A stretch of 64,000 bases of DNA from Cohnella endophytica (GCF_003628305.1 NZ_RBZM01000006.1:434001-498000), one strand, 5' to 3'; shown: positions 24,868 to 37,441, counted from the stretch's first letter. Made by a program: numbers and translations. The notes: generated by a model not told the origin, from the sequence alone.

Positions 24868-25629
24868 ATGGAACTAGAGCTTAAAGATTATTTCAAGATT
24901 ATCGGGAGAAGATGGTGGTTTATTTTTCTGTTCGTTGTATTTTGCTGCTTACCGGTAAGCCTTTACGAATACTACACGATCCAACCGGAATACGAGGCCA
25001 GCACAAAGCTGATCGTTACGAACACGAGTCGGGACATCGCCCAGGCAAGATTGGATACGAATGAAATCAGTTCGAATATTATGATAATCAACACGTATAA
25101 AGAAATCATCAAAAGCCCCGCCATCATGGATAAAGTAGTTAACGGTCACCCCGAGATCGATCGGACTGCACAGAACTTGATAGACAACGTAAAAATCGTA
25201 GCTTCATCGAATTCGCAAGTGATGAACATTAGCATCATCGATTTATCCCAAGAAAAAGCCGTACAAATCGTCAATGCCGTATCCGAGGTGTTTAAGCGGG
25301 AAATTCCCGCAATCATGAGCGTCGACAACGTAACGATATTAAGCGAAGCTAAGGTGTCTAACCATCCAGAACCGGTTTCTTCGAACTTACTAATCAAAGG
25401 ATTAATCGTATTCGTTATCTCGTTCATTATCGCGACGGGAATCATTTTCCTAAGGGAGTATCTGGACGATACGATTAAATCCGAAGAGGATGTCAGAAAC
25501 CATCTTGGAAGAGCTACATTGGCAATGGTGGCAAAAGTAAAATCGTCGGAGTGGAAAAGTACGCCGGACTATTCTTTGAACAAAGTCGGAATCGAATCGA
25601 TTCAACAAGGCATCAATCACCAAACATAA
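24868..25629 (+). CDS. Wzz/CpsC-family chain-length determinant and kinase activator
   Basis: A 253-residue membrane protein with two transmembrane segments (about residues 16-37 and 173-194) flanking an extracytoplasmic Wzz domain ([12 protein letters not shown] at its start; [20 protein letters not shown], the proline-rich entry to TM2). The cytoplasmic C-terminus ([19 protein letters not shown]) is the region that activates BY-kinases in CapA/CpsC. It sets polymer chain length together with the Wzy polymerase. Tandem ATGs at 24865 and 24868 follow GGAGG; the second has better spacing. Confidence 0.92.
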   Translation: MELELKDYFKIIGRRWWFIFLFVVFCCLPVSLYEYYTIQPEYEASTKLIVTNTSRDIAQARLDTNEISSNIMIINTYKEIIKSPAIMDKVVNGHPEIDRTAQNLIDNVKIVASSNSQVMNISIIDLSQEKAVQIVNAVSEVFKREIPAIMSVDNVTILSEAKVSNHPEPVSSNLLIKGLIVFVISFIIATGIIFLREYLDDTIKSEEDVRNHLGRATLAMVAKVKSSEWKSTPDYSLNKVGIESIQQGINHQT

Positions 25630-25651
25630 AGATAAAGAGGAGGGAAACGGG

Positions 25652-26536
25652 ATGAAAAAAGTAAGAAAGGCAATTATTCCGGCTGCGGGACTAGGGACGA
25701 GATTCCTCCCCGCGACGAAGGCGATGCCGAAAGAAATGCTTCCGATCGTGGACAAGCCCACCATTCAATATATCGTTGAAGAAGCCGTGGAATCGGGAAT
25801 CGAAGATATTATTATCGTAACCGGTAAAGGCAAACGGGCGATCGAGGATCATTTCGATAGCGCGTTCGAGTTGGAGCAAACCTTGCTGGAAAGAAAGAAG
25901 CTGGAATTGTTAGAGGAAGTACAGCGTTCGTCGAAAATTATAGACATTCATTATATACGCCAGAAAGAGCCCAAGGGGCTAGGACACGCCGTATGGTGCG
26001 CAAGAAAGTTTATCGGGGATGAACCGTTCGCGGTATTGCTCGGAGACGACATCGTCAGAGCGGAAACGCCATGCTTGCTGCAATTGATCGAAAAGTTCCA
26101 ATTCATGCAGAGCTCCATCGTGGCTGTCCAACCCGTACCGGATGAAGAGGTGAGCCGCTATGGCATCGTTAATCCTATCGAACAGTACGGTAGGCTTTAT
26201 AAAACGAGAGAGTTCATAGAGAAACCCGCGAAGGAACAAGCTCCTTCGAACTTGGCGATTATGGGCCGCTATATTCTAACCCCGCAAATATTCGATTTCC
26301 TGGAGAACGCGGAAAAAGGGGCGAGCGGCGAAATCCAGTTGACGGACGCGATTCAGAAATTAGCGGAAGTAGAGGACGTATATGCCTATCAGTTCGAAGG
26401 GACCCGCTACGACGTCGGCGACAAATTGGGGTTTATTCTTACTTCCCTCGATTTCGCGTTAATGAACAAAGAGCTTAGAATACCGTTGTTAAACGCCTTG
26501 GACAATATCGCCAAAAATAATCGAATAATCGTGTAG
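25652..26536 (+). CDS. galU: UTP-glucose-1-phosphate uridylyltransferase
   Basis: A 294-residue nucleotidyltransferase making UDP-glucose. It starts with the family pattern [31 protein letters not shown], followed by [12 protein letters not shown], the Asp pair in LLGDD, EKPAKE and YDVGDKLGF, all as in GalU/GtaB. GAGGAGGG precedes ATG 25652. In this operon it supplies UDP-glucose for repeat-unit assembly and for the glycosyltransferases. A housekeeping copy may exist elsewhere. Confidence 0.95.
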   Translation: MKKVRKAIIPAAGLGTRFLPATKAMPKEMLPIVDKPTIQYIVEEAVESGIEDIIIVTGKGKRAIEDHFDSAFELEQTLLERKKLELLEEVQRSSKIIDIHYIRQKEPKGLGHAVWCARKFIGDEPFAVLLGDDIVRAETPCLLQLIEKFQFMQSSIVAVQPVPDEEVSRYGIVNPIEQYGRLYKTREFIEKPAKEQAPSNLAIMGRYILTPQIFDFLENAEKGASGEIQLTDAIQKLAEVEDVYAYQFEGTRYDVGDKLGFILTSLDFALMNKELRIPLLNALDNIAKNNRIIV

Positions 26537-26570
26537 CCCTAGAATTAGGGGTTACCGAGGGGGATCCGGT

Positions 26571-27260
26571 ATGAGTCTCAATGAATTCGAAATCTCGCTG
26601 GAAGCGCAAAGATTTCAAGTCATCATGCAGAATGATCTCTATAAGAAAGAAAAGCTTTCCTACTTGTTCAGCAAACGAGTGTTGGATATCGTCTGCTCGA
26701 TTGCCGGTCTGCTGCTCATCATTCCCATTTTCGTGGTCGTGTGCATCTTGCTTAAAATAGAGGACCCTAGGGGTCCTATTTTATTTGCGCAAAAGAGAGT
26801 CGGAAAAGACGGAAAGATATTCAAGATGTATAAATTTCGCTCAATGGTTACGAACGCGGAGGAGTTGTTCCACTCCTTGCTCGAGAAAAACGACGTGAGC
26901 GGCGCCATGTTCAAGATGAAAGACGACCCTCGCATTACGAGAATAGGGAAATGGATTCGGAAAACAAGTATCGATGAGCTGCCTCAATTGTGGAACGTGC
27001 TTCGGGGAGAAATGAGTTTAGTAGGACCGAGGCCAGCCTTGCCGAGAGAACTGCCGATGTATTCGTCCTATGATATGCAGCGGTTGCTCGTTATCCCCGG
27101 ATGTACGGGGCTATGGCAAATCAAGGGTCGAAACAGCGTAGGTTTTAAGGAAATGGTGGAATTGGATCTTCAGTATATCGCGAATAGAAATCTGACGATC
27201 GATGTCAAGATCATCCTTAAGACGTGCAGAGTATTATTCGGATCCAAGGAAGCATTTTAG
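26571..27260 (+). CDS. Undecaprenyl-phosphate sugar-1-phosphate transferase (initiating transferase)
   Basis: A 229-residue membrane-associated transferase that puts the first sugar phosphate on undecaprenyl phosphate. One hydrophobic segment (VCSIAGLLLIIPIFVVVCILL) is followed by the catalytic region GPILFAQKRVGKDGKIFKMYKFRSM, KMKDDPRITRIGKWIRKTSIDELPQLWNVLRGEMSLVGPRP in outline, and GCTGLWQIKGR. These are the hallmarks of the bacterial sugar transferase family (EpsL, WcaJ, CpsE types). It is the short monotopic form without the extra N-terminal membrane domain. First sugar not determinable. Confidence 0.94.
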   Translation: MSLNEFEISLEAQRFQVIMQNDLYKKEKLSYLFSKRVLDIVCSIAGLLLIIPIFVVVCILLKIEDPRGPILFAQKRVGKDGKIFKMYKFRSMVTNAEELFHSLLEKNDVSGAMFKMKDDPRITRIGKWIRKTSIDELPQLWNVLRGEMSLVGPRPALPRELPMYSSYDMQRLLVIPGCTGLWQIKGRNSVGFKEMVELDLQYIANRNLTIDVKIILKTCRVLFGSKEAF

Positions 27261-27289
27261 CCGGAGTGGCATAATAGGGGATTTCTACG

Positions 27290-28549
27290 ATGAAAAATAC
27301 CGTGTTATTTCAAAGGTACTTCTATGCGTGGGCGATTTTTTTGCCGATTACTTCGTTCTTGCTTGTACCGTCCGTGCAAGGCACGACAATCGCCTATGTG
27401 TTTGCTTTGGCATCCGTTGTCGTCGTTCTATTCGGATCTGTATTCAGGGAGAAGCTGTACATCAGCAACATCGTTCTCTTTATTCTGCTCTATATTCTGC
27501 TTTATCTGCTGAGTCAATTCGGATTGCTCTATGGCCATGCGGTAGATTTTACCGGAATCAATCTCGTCGATAAAGAAAAGCTGAACGTATTTTTCAGGAG
27601 CAGCTCCATCACGCAATCTTTATATTTATTTTCCGGCGTATTAACTTTTCTATTCGTCAAAAATTTCTACAAAGAAACTTGGGATCGTTACATTTACATA
27701 GGGGCTTTAATTATCGCGGCGTATGGATTTTACGAAATTACGTACTTCCAAGTTTTTCATACGAACGGAGACTTCGTCAGTAATCGAATGTTCGGCGAAC
27801 ATACGGGAAGCTGGTTTCAACTGACGCAAATCGGATCGTTGACGATCGAGAGGCTTAAGAGCTTGACGGGAGAGCCCAGCATGGCCGCTTTTACTTTGCT
27901 TCCGTATTGGATTTACGCATTGCACAAACGAAAATATTTGATCCAGTTTATTTTTCTAGCGGCCCTCCTACTGACCACGTCGACCACGGCCTATATCGGG
28001 ATTGTCCTATATGGAGCGTGCATGATCGCCTTCTTCAGACTCAAAGACAAGTTTAATGCCATGATTCCTATCCTTTGCCTCATCATGGGCTTAGCTCTAT
28101 ATAACCCTATCAGCAACTATTTCAAATTGTTCCTCTGGGACAAGTTTTTTACGACGAATATCTCCGGCACGGAAAGGCAGAATAGTTTCGACTTTCACTT
28201 GGATTTCTTTCATCATCTTTCTTTAATGAACAAGCTTTTCGGTATCGGATTCGGCGTTATTAGATCCGCGGATATGTTCAGTACGTTACTCGTAAATGTG
28301 GGAATTGTCGGGATACTCCTCGTTACGCTCTTCTTTCTCGTTCCGATCGTAAAGTTGAGACGTTCATACGAGAACAATGGACTGAAAATTCTGATCATCG
28401 TCATTTATGCGACGATGATGATGGCCGTTTCCGAATTCGCGTATCTCCCAACCTGGTTATTCTTGGGAATTGCTTATAACAAGTTGAACCAACAAAAACG
28501 AACGAGTAGCGAGGCGGGGCAGCATGACCTTAAAAAAGATTTATATTAA
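27290..28549 (+). CDS. Wzy-like O-antigen/exopolysaccharide polymerase
   Basis: A 419-residue integral membrane protein with about ten to eleven hydrophobic helices and a long central extracytoplasmic loop around residues 155-200 (FHTNGDFVSNRMFGEHTGSW...SLTGEPSMAAF). This is the layout of Wzy polymerases and O-antigen ligases. Sequence conservation in this class is low, so the call rests on topology, the TGEPS element and the position between the initiating transferase and glycosyltransferases in an operon that also has Wzz and Wzx. Polymerase is preferred over ligase since the LCP protein can do the attachment. AGGGGA precedes ATG 27290. Confidence 0.8.
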   Translation: MKNTVLFQRYFYAWAIFLPITSFLLVPSVQGTTIAYVFALASVVVVLFGSVFREKLYISNIVLFILLYILLYLLSQFGLLYGHAVDFTGINLVDKEKLNVFFRSSSITQSLYLFSGVLTFLFVKNFYKETWDRYIYIGALIIAAYGFYEITYFQVFHTNGDFVSNRMFGEHTGSWFQLTQIGSLTIERLKSLTGEPSMAAFTLLPYWIYALHKRKYLIQFIFLAALLLTTSTTAYIGIVLYGACMIAFFRLKDKFNAMIPILCLIMGLALYNPISNYFKLFLWDKFFTTNISGTERQNSFDFHLDFFHHLSLMNKLFGIGFGVIRSADMFSTLLVNVGIVGILLVTLFFLVPIVKLRRSYENNGLKILIIVIYATMMMAVSEFAYLPTWLFLGIAYNKLNQQKRTSSEAGQHDLKKDLY

Positions 28550-29611
28550 CGCCAGATTTTTAACCCAGTCCATAACCGGGGTGCAACGTTATGCGATCGA
28601 ATTGGTTAAGTCGATCGATAGGCTTATCGATCGCGGCGATATCGACGCATCCGAGCTCAAATTTACGTTAATCGCTCCGCGCGGAGCGATTAACGGATTG
28701 GAGCTCAAACATATTGAGGTTAGATTCGTAGGTAAGCTAAAAGGCCATCTGTGGGAACAATTCGAGCTTCCTTTCTTTACCGGAGACGGTCTCTTGCTAA
28801 ATCTGTGCAATACCTCTCCGATCGTCAAGCGGAATCAGGTCACCACGATCCATGATGCATCCGTATACGCCGTTCCGCAAACCTATTCCTTTCTTTTTCG
28901 GGCTTGGTATAAATTGCTGTTTAGCGTTTCGAAGGTGATCTCCAGATCGATCATCACGGATTCGGACTTCTCTAAGAAGGAGCTGATTCAATATTGCAAA
29001 ATCGCCCCCTCCAAGATTCGTACGATCTATCTTGGTAAGGAGCACATTCATGATCATAACGCGGATCCCTTGTTTTTATCGAAGATTAATGAGGGTAGGC
29101 CATTCCTACTGGCGGTCAGTTCGATGAGTCCGAATAAAAACTTCGGTTCGATCTTGCAAGCGGTCGAGTTGATGGGGAAGGTGGACTTCGATATCGTGAT
29201 CGCGGGCGGAACCAATCCCAAAATATTCAGTTCGTCCCACCCAACGGACTTAAGCGCATATCGCTATCTGGGCTACGTGGATGACAGCCAACTGCGAACG
29301 TTATACGAGAATGCGGATTGCTTTATTTACCCGTCCTATTATGAGGGGTTTGGACTTCCACCGTTGGAAGCGATGGCATCCGGATGTCCGGTTATCGTAT
29401 CGAATACGGCTTCATTACCCGAGGTTTGCGGGGATGCGGTTTTGTACTGCGACCCTCACAGCCCCAAGCAGATCGCCGAATCGATTCATCGAATGATGGG
29501 AGATCCCCAATTAAGAGCAAATCTTCGTACGAAAGGGCTAGAACGGGCCAAACAATTCTCGTGGGAGAAGTGTTCCGGAGAGATCGTTGCATTGATACGG
29601 GAGGTACTGAA

Positions 29612-31797
<2,186 letters not shown>

Positions 31798-31828
31798 CGG
31801 GAATTTATGCGGAAATAGGTGAATAAGG

Positions 31829-32776
31829 ATGCGAGTATTGGTAACCGGAGCAAGCGGGTTCGTAGGCACGTATCTGGTCATGAAGCTAGCGGAAAGAGGC
31901 CATCAAGTATACGCCTGCATGCGCAATAGAAGCAACGCGTTTCAGGAGCCCGTTAATAACTTGTTTTTCGATTTGTCGGATGAGTCCATGCTGTTCGACG
32001 CAATGGAAATCGCGAAGCCGGAAGGGGTTATTCATCTGGCGGCCCAAAGCGAAGTCAGAGTCGCTTGGGCCGATCCGATGCAAACCCTGATAACAAATGC
32101 GGGGCACACCGTAACCTTGCTTAAATCCATTATTAAGTTATCGCCTTATGCCAGAGTAATAACGGTCGGATCAAGCGAGGAGTATGGCTGGACCGGCAAG
32201 CTAGGTGCTCCCCTCACGGAAGAGGACGCTTGCTTGCCTCAGAATCCTTATGCAACCAGCAAGCTGGCCGCAGGTCAATTAGCTTTGCAAATCGCGAGTC
32301 ATAACGACTTGAACTTGATTCATGCGAGGCCGTTCAACCATTTCGGTCCCGGTCAAAGAGAAGGGTTCGTGATCAGCGATTTTGCCTCCCAGATCGCGAG
32401 AATCGAGAGCTTGAAGGCTCCTCCTATCATTAGAATCGGCAATTTGTCAGCGGAAAGGGATTTTACGGATGTTCGCGACGTAGTGGACGCTTATATCAAG
32501 CTGCTAGAAACCGAGACCGGCAGGGGCGTCTACAATATTTGCTCGGGCAAACCCATCAAGATTAAAGAAATACTGGATTTTTTCGTTTTGCAGTCCCGAC
32601 TGCCCATTGAAATTCAATCGGATCCCTCGAAATTCAGAAAATCGGAAGTACCACTATTCGTAGGTTCCTCTAACAAACTAGTTCAAGCAACAGGGTGGAA
32701 ACCTATCAGGGATTTTGAAAATAGTTTAACTGAAACTCTAGATTGGTGGCGTAGGGGCAATGTCATTAAGAACTAA
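31829..32776 (+). CDS. rmd: GDP-6-deoxy-D-mannose reductase (Rmd-like)
   Basis: A 315-residue SDR enzyme. MRVLVTGASGFVGTYL binds NAD(P)H, the catalytic Tyr/Lys pair is in QNPYATSKLAAGQL, and RPFNHFGPGQREGFV plus RDFTDVRDVVDAY match the Rmd family, which reduces the Gmd product to GDP-D-rhamnose. Its place directly after gmd supports the pathway. A GDP-fucose synthase is less likely because the sequence lacks the typical Fcl pattern and follows Rmd closely, from memory of both families. The end overlaps the flippase gene by 17 bases. Confidence 0.87.
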   Translation: MRVLVTGASGFVGTYLVMKLAERGHQVYACMRNRSNAFQEPVNNLFFDLSDESMLFDAMEIAKPEGVIHLAAQSEVRVAWADPMQTLITNAGHTVTLLKSIIKLSPYARVITVGSSEEYGWTGKLGAPLTEEDACLPQNPYATSKLAAGQLALQIASHNDLNLIHARPFNHFGPGQREGFVISDFASQIARIESLKAPPIIRIGNLSAERDFTDVRDVVDAYIKLLETETGRGVYNICSGKPIKIKEILDFFVLQSRLPIEIQSDPSKFRKSEVPLFVGSSNKLVQATGWKPIRDFENSLTETLDWWRRGNVIKN

Positions 32777-34199
32777 AGGAATAACGGCAATGAAATGGTA
32801 CAGCATGGCAGCGGTTTGCATAACCCTCATCCAGCTTCTTCAATTCGTCGTGCTTTCCCGAATACTGACCCCTTCCGATTACGGCCTTATCGGCATGATT
32901 ACGGCGGTAGTCAATATTTTCATGGGATTCAGCGATATGGGAATATCCAACGTAATCATTCAGAGACAGAATATGTCCAATAACAATCTGTCCAGTCTGT
33001 ATATCCTTAACTTGATGATTTGCGGGATCGTTTGCGCGATTGTTTGGGTACTCGCTCCGACGATCGCCTGGTTCTACCATGAACCCCAACTGGTCCCGTT
33101 AATTCACTGGATGTCTTTTATATGCGTCATCCCGGCAATCGGCCAACAATTTCAGATCTTGTTCCAGAAGGAAATAAAGTTCAATAGCACAACCTTAATC
33201 GAAATCCTTTCCCACGTCATTAGCTTCACGGTCGCGATAGCGACCGCCTACTTGGGGTTTGGGGTATATGCTCTTGTTTGGTCGTTCTTGGTCAATGTTT
33301 CGGTAAAATCCATTGGACTCGTTATCATAGGCCGCAAAGTCTGGAAGCCGACGCTGCACTTCGCTTGGGTGGATGTCAAAAGCTTCATTAGCTTCGGAAT
33401 TTATCAAACGGGGACCAGCGTATTATATACGGTTAATTCCAGAATCGACTATTTGATCTTAGGAAGCACGCTCGGCGCCGAGAAACTCGGATACTACATG
33501 TTCGCCTATCAATTATGCATCATCCCCATGCAGAAATTAAATCCAATGATCGCGCAAATTTCGTTGCCGATCTACGCCAAAATCCAAAACGAAATCGATT
33601 TGCTCAGAAAAGGGTATTTGCAGATGATCGGGATGATCAGCTTTATTTGTCCGCCTATTTTTTTCGGATTGATGGTCACGGCGCATAATTTCGTTCCTCT
33701 CATTTTCGGTAGCCAATGGGAGCCGAGTATCATTATCGTGCAGATTTTATCGGGCGTCATGTTAATGCAATCCGTCACGACGTCTGCCTCTTTATTGGCG
33801 GCTAAAGGAAAAGTAAACATAACGTTTAAGTACATGCTCATTAGCATGGTCGTACAGTTTCCGGGCGTGGCGTTAGGCGCTTATTTGGGAGGTACGCTGG
33901 GCGTAGCCATAGCGTATTTATTCGTGCAGTTTATTTTGTTCCTGATTCATTATTTCTATATTATCCGGCGAATCTTAGGCTCTTGCTTCCGGCAATATAT
34001 CGGCAGCATGTCCCAAGGCGTGTTATACAGCGCGAACATGGCGGTGTGCGTATTATTGATCAATAAGTTCGTTAGGTTCCATTCCGAGTACGTTCAATTA
34101 TCGATACAGGTGGGGGCCGGCGTTATTTTGTACGTGACGGTATTTTACTATTTCAAAAGGGATCTGCTTCGCAGCTTGTTTCGGAGAGGCGTCAATTAA
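32760..34199 (+). CDS. Wzx-type polysaccharide flippase (MOP superfamily)
   Basis: A 479-residue membrane protein with about 12-14 hydrophobic helices, starting with RTKGITAMKWYSMAAVCITLIQLLQFVVLSR in outline and LTPSDYGLIGMI. This is the diagnostic N-terminus of the WzxC/TuaB-like MOP polysaccharide exporters. It translocates the finished lipid-linked repeat unit across the membrane before polymerisation. It begins inside the end of rmd (17-bp overlap). A second ATG at 32790 is possible. Confidence 0.94.
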   Translation: MSLRTKGITAMKWYSMAAVCITLIQLLQFVVLSRILTPSDYGLIGMITAVVNIFMGFSDMGISNVIIQRQNMSNNNLSSLYILNLMICGIVCAIVWVLAPTIAWFYHEPQLVPLIHWMSFICVIPAIGQQFQILFQKEIKFNSTTLIEILSHVISFTVAIATAYLGFGVYALVWSFLVNVSVKSIGLVIIGRKVWKPTLHFAWVDVKSFISFGIYQTGTSVLYTVNSRIDYLILGSTLGAEKLGYYMFAYQLCIIPMQKLNPMIAQISLPIYAKIQNEIDLLRKGYLQMIGMISFICPPIFFGLMVTAHNFVPLIFGSQWEPSIIIVQILSGVMLMQSVTTSASLLAAKGKVNITFKYMLISMVVQFPGVALGAYLGGTLGVAIAYLFVQFILFLIHYFYIIRRILGSCFRQYIGSMSQGVLYSANMAVCVLLINKFVRFHSEYVQLSIQVGAGVILYVTVFYYFKRDLLRSLFRRGVN

Positions 34200-34234
34200 C
34201 GGACTGATTACCTGGGAAAGGACGTGTGGAAAAG

Positions 34235-35593
34235 ATGAAGTTGGTTTTGCTTTCCGGAGGATCGGGGAAACGCCTATGGCCGCTATCGAACGATCGGAGA
34301 TCCAAACAATTCTTGAAGGTGCTCATGAACGAAGACGGAGAAATGGAGTCGATGGTTCAGAGGGTATGGAGACAGTTGAAGGAAGCGGGATTGCAAGAAA
34401 CCTCCTACTTGGTAACGGGAGCCTCCCAATTAGAAATACTTCAAAGCCAGCTTGAAGACAGGGAACGAATAATAGTGGAGCCCGAAAGGCGGGACACGTT
34501 TCCGGCAATCGCTCTAGCCGCAACCTATTTATACTCTATAGAAGGGGTTTCTTTGGACGAAGTCGTAGGTTTGTTGCCTGTCGACCCGTACGTCGAGGCA
34601 AGTTTTTTCGATAAAATTAGGGAGCTCGAGAGCACGATTGAGCAGACGGGAGCCGATATCGCCCTAATAGGCGTAAAGCCCCTGCACCCTTCGGAAAAGT
34701 ATGGCTACATCGTTCCCGAAGAGCAGGAAGAAAACGCGGAAGCCCATATGAAGGTCAAGTTTTTTAAGGAAAAGCCCTCCGAATCTTTAGCGCAGTCGCT
34801 TATTCAGCAAAACGCGCTATGGAATTGCGGGGTTTTTGCTTTTAAGTTGGGCTATATTATCGAATTGCTTATCGGTAACGGATATCCGATTCAGTACGAG
34901 GAAATGAAGAAGCAGTATCGCAAGCTCCCCCAAATTAGTTTCGACTATGAGGTCATCGAGAAAGCCGATCAAGTGGTAGTAAACACTTATTACGGATACT
35001 GGAAAGATTTGGGTACTTGGAACACGCTTACGGAAGAAATGAGCACGACCACGTTAGGCAATGTCCTACTATCCGAGGATTGCATCAATACGCACGTCAT
35101 TAATGAGTACGATGTGCCCGTAACCGTTATCGGATTGTCCGATATTATCGTGGCTGCCAGCCCTGACGGCATTCTTGTCGCGGACAAGCAATTGAGCCCC
35201 AAAATTAAAGATCTGCTAAAGGATAACGTGCAACGCCCGATGTACGAGGAAAGGCAATGGGGAAGTTATCGTGTTCTAGACTTCAAACAAACCGGCGAAG
35301 GACATGAAACGCTAACCAAAAGAATCAGCCTCTCCGCGGGGAAAAGCTTGGATTACGAGATGCACCTTCTAAGAGAAGAGATCATCATGATCGTCTCGGG
35401 AACCGGGGAATTTACGATTAACGGGACGACGAAGCCGGTAAAGATCGGAGACGTATTATCGATTTCGGCGGGTAACGAGCATAGTCTCGCTACGAAAAGC
35501 GGGTTGGAATATATCGAAGTCCAGATTGGAGATCAGCTTCTCGAAGATGACAAAATTTCCTTGATCAATCCCTTCTTAAGGAGGAGTAAGTAA
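34235..35593 (+). CDS. manC: Mannose-1-phosphate guanylyltransferase/mannose-6-phosphate isomerase
   Basis: A 452-residue type II bifunctional enzyme. The N-terminal nucleotidyltransferase has LVLLSGGSGKRLWPLS and EPERRDTFPAIALAA, with LLPVDPYV as the metal site. The C-terminal cupin-like isomerase region shows ERQWGSYRVLDF, ISLSAGKSLDYEMHLLREE and GDVLSISAGNEHSL. It makes GDP-mannose for Gmd and for mannosyltransferases. ATG 34235 is preferred by homology; GTG 34226 is in frame. In the isomerase signature the usual Q-x-H-x-H-R is reduced (DYEMHLLREE), so isomerase activity may be weak. Confidence 0.9.
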   Translation: MKLVLLSGGSGKRLWPLSNDRRSKQFLKVLMNEDGEMESMVQRVWRQLKEAGLQETSYLVTGASQLEILQSQLEDRERIIVEPERRDTFPAIALAATYLYSIEGVSLDEVVGLLPVDPYVEASFFDKIRELESTIEQTGADIALIGVKPLHPSEKYGYIVPEEQEENAEAHMKVKFFKEKPSESLAQSLIQQNALWNCGVFAFKLGYIIELLIGNGYPIQYEEMKKQYRKLPQISFDYEVIEKADQVVVNTYYGYWKDLGTWNTLTEEMSTTTLGNVLLSEDCINTHVINEYDVPVTVIGLSDIIVAASPDGILVADKQLSPKIKDLLKDNVQRPMYEERQWGSYRVLDFKQTGEGHETLTKRISLSAGKSLDYEMHLLREEIIMIVSGTGEFTINGTTKPVKIGDVLSISAGNEHSLATKSGLEYIEVQIGDQLLEDDKISLINPFLRRSK

Positions 35594-35597
35594 CATC

Positions 35598-36491
35598 ATG
35601 AATTCTAAGGAGATCCACGTGGTCGCGGGAGTCGATAACAACTATGCGCAGCACCTCGGCGTCACCTTCGCATCTTTACTCGCCAACGTTCCTCAAGAAA
35701 CCTCGGTTCGTTTATACATCGTTCACTCAGGATTATCCGTTGATAATCAATCGAAGCTGGAGAGCACGTTCAAGCGATTCGGCGCCGACATTCGCTTTAT
35801 CGCGATTGATGGTGCGCTGTTCGAACGTTTCCCTACTACCGGGCACATTAATAGGGCAATGTATCTTAGGCTGACGATTCCCGAAGCTTTGCCGCCAACG
35901 GTATCCAAAGTCATTTATTTGGACAGCGACATCGTCGTTACCGAAAATATCGCCGAGTTATGGGATACGGAATTAGGCGATAAAGCAATTGCCGCGGTTG
36001 GCGATCACTTTGCGGAATATCGATGCAGCAGTCTACGGATTCCTGAAGGCAGGTATTTTAATTCGGGCGTATTGGTAATGAATTTAACCAAATGGAGAGA
36101 ACAATCCCTAGCCAAGAAAGTAATCGACTATATTTCCCATTACGATGCGAAATTGCATTTTCCCGATCAGGACGCGCTGAATGCATTGTTATTCGATGAC
36201 TGGGTGGAAGTACCGCATAAATGGAACGCCGACACCAAGAAATGGGAAGGACAGAGACCCCCGGCAATTATTCACTATACGGATATAAGCAAACCTTGGC
36301 ACTTCGATAATTATCATCGCTATAAAAATGAATATTACAAATACTTGCGGATGACCGAATGGAGAAACTATCGGCAGGAAGTGAATTGGGGCGTAGTCGG
36401 AATTCGAATAATCAGGCTTATTAAGTGGAGCGCCAAGCGATTCCTCCCCAAAAAAGTAATCATACTCATGAAAAGGAGGGAGATAGGATGA
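35598..36491 (+). CDS. GT8-family glycosyltransferase (copy 1)
   Basis: A 297-residue retaining GT-A glycosyltransferase of family 8. HVVAGVDNNYAQHLGVTFASLLAN is the typical N-terminus, DSDIV holds the DxD metal/nucleotide-sugar site, YFNSGVLVMNL and PDQDALNALL follow, and HYTDISKPWH is the conserved C-terminal HxxxxxKPW. Such enzymes use UDP-glucose or UDP-galactose, in keeping with galU in the operon. It is followed with a 4-bp overlap by a close paralogue (same NNYAQHLGVTFAS start), indicating tandem duplication. AAGGAGGAG precedes the ATG. Confidence 0.93.
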   Translation: MNSKEIHVVAGVDNNYAQHLGVTFASLLANVPQETSVRLYIVHSGLSVDNQSKLESTFKRFGADIRFIAIDGALFERFPTTGHINRAMYLRLTIPEALPPTVSKVIYLDSDIVVTENIAELWDTELGDKAIAAVGDHFAEYRCSSLRIPEGRYFNSGVLVMNLTKWREQSLAKKVIDYISHYDAKLHFPDQDALNALLFDDWVEVPHKWNADTKKWEGQRPPAIIHYTDISKPWHFDNYHRYKNEYYKYLRMTEWRNYRQEVNWGVVGIRIIRLIKWSAKRFLPKKVIILMKRREIG

Positions 36492-37411
36492 CCGATAACG
36501 GGCCCGCACAAGAAATCATTGTCGTTTCGATTGCGGACGATAACTATGCGCAGCATCTCGGCGTCACATTCGCGTCGGTACTGATGAATGTATCTCCGGG
36601 AGCAAACGTTCGGTTATTCGTCATAAGCACGGGGTTAACCGAGGAAAACCAAGCCAAACTCATAGGGACAGTCGAGAAATTCGGGGCTCATATTCAATTC
36701 GCCGCGATAGATTCTTCTCCTTATCAAGGATTCGATTCCATGGGGAACAACAGCAGAGAGACTTATTTACGGTTGGCGATCGCGGATGTCATTCCGACTT
36801 CGATGAGCAAGTGCATTTGTTTGGACAGCGATGTCGTCGTGACCGGCAACATCGCCGAATTATGGGAAACGGATTTGCAAGGGCGCGCAATCGCGGCGGT
36901 GCCTGATACATGGGCGGCTTCTCAATGCCAAACGCTGGGGATTCCGGAAGGCGTATATTTTAACGCGGGGATCATGATAGCGGACTTGAACAAATGGCGG
37001 GCCGAGTCTATCAACCTTAGAGCAATGGAATACATCGGTCTAAACACGCAGCTATTGAAATATCACGAGCAGGATGCCTTAAATGCGCTTTTGTATGAGG
37101 ATTGGGTTCCGTTGCCTTCGACATGGAACGCGCATAGCACGATTATTAAAAATTGGAAGAGTTCTCAGCTTCCTGCCGCCATACATTTTACGGGTCTAAG
37201 CAAGCCGTGGCATTTCGATAACATTCATCCGTACAAGCAAGAGTACTATCGTTATTTAGAGATGACCGAATGGAAAAATTACAAACCTCAAGTAAATACG
37301 ATTCGGATGATCAAACGAGCGACAAGACCTATGATGCCGGTGTTAGAAAAAATATTGCCGCGTCCGGCGTTCTCGTTGCTGCAGAAATTCAAGTCGCAGC
37401 TATTGAATTAG
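36488..37411 (+). CDS. GT8-family glycosyltransferase (copy 2)
   Basis: A 307-residue paralogue of the preceding gene: VVSIADDNYAQHLGVTFASVL, DSDVV (DxD), YFNAGIMIADLNKW, HEQDALNALL and HFTGLSKPWHFDN. ATG 36488 has GGAGGGAGA upstream and overlaps the stop of copy 1 (ATGA); the open frame upstream to 36425 lies inside copy 1 and is not used. Divergence from copy 1 is large enough that the two probably transfer to different acceptors. The C-terminal 40 residues are basic and may contact the membrane. Confidence 0.92.
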   Translation: MTDNGPAQEIIVVSIADDNYAQHLGVTFASVLMNVSPGANVRLFVISTGLTEENQAKLIGTVEKFGAHIQFAAIDSSPYQGFDSMGNNSRETYLRLAIADVIPTSMSKCICLDSDVVVTGNIAELWETDLQGRAIAAVPDTWAASQCQTLGIPEGVYFNAGIMIADLNKWRAESINLRAMEYIGLNTQLLKYHEQDALNALLYEDWVPLPSTWNAHSTIIKNWKSSQLPAAIHFTGLSKPWHFDNIHPYKQEYYRYLEMTEWKNYKPQVNTIRMIKRATRPMMPVLEKILPRPAFSLLQKFKSQLLN

Positions 37412-37441
37412 CCGGAATTACGAAAGCCGCCGGGAGGGATT

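Noticed and set aside
29384-29611. Upstream extension of the second GT4 gene to 29384
   Set aside because: The extension lies inside the previous glycosyltransferase gene; ATG 29612 has GGGAGG and begins the canonical MRVAIVHDWL start.
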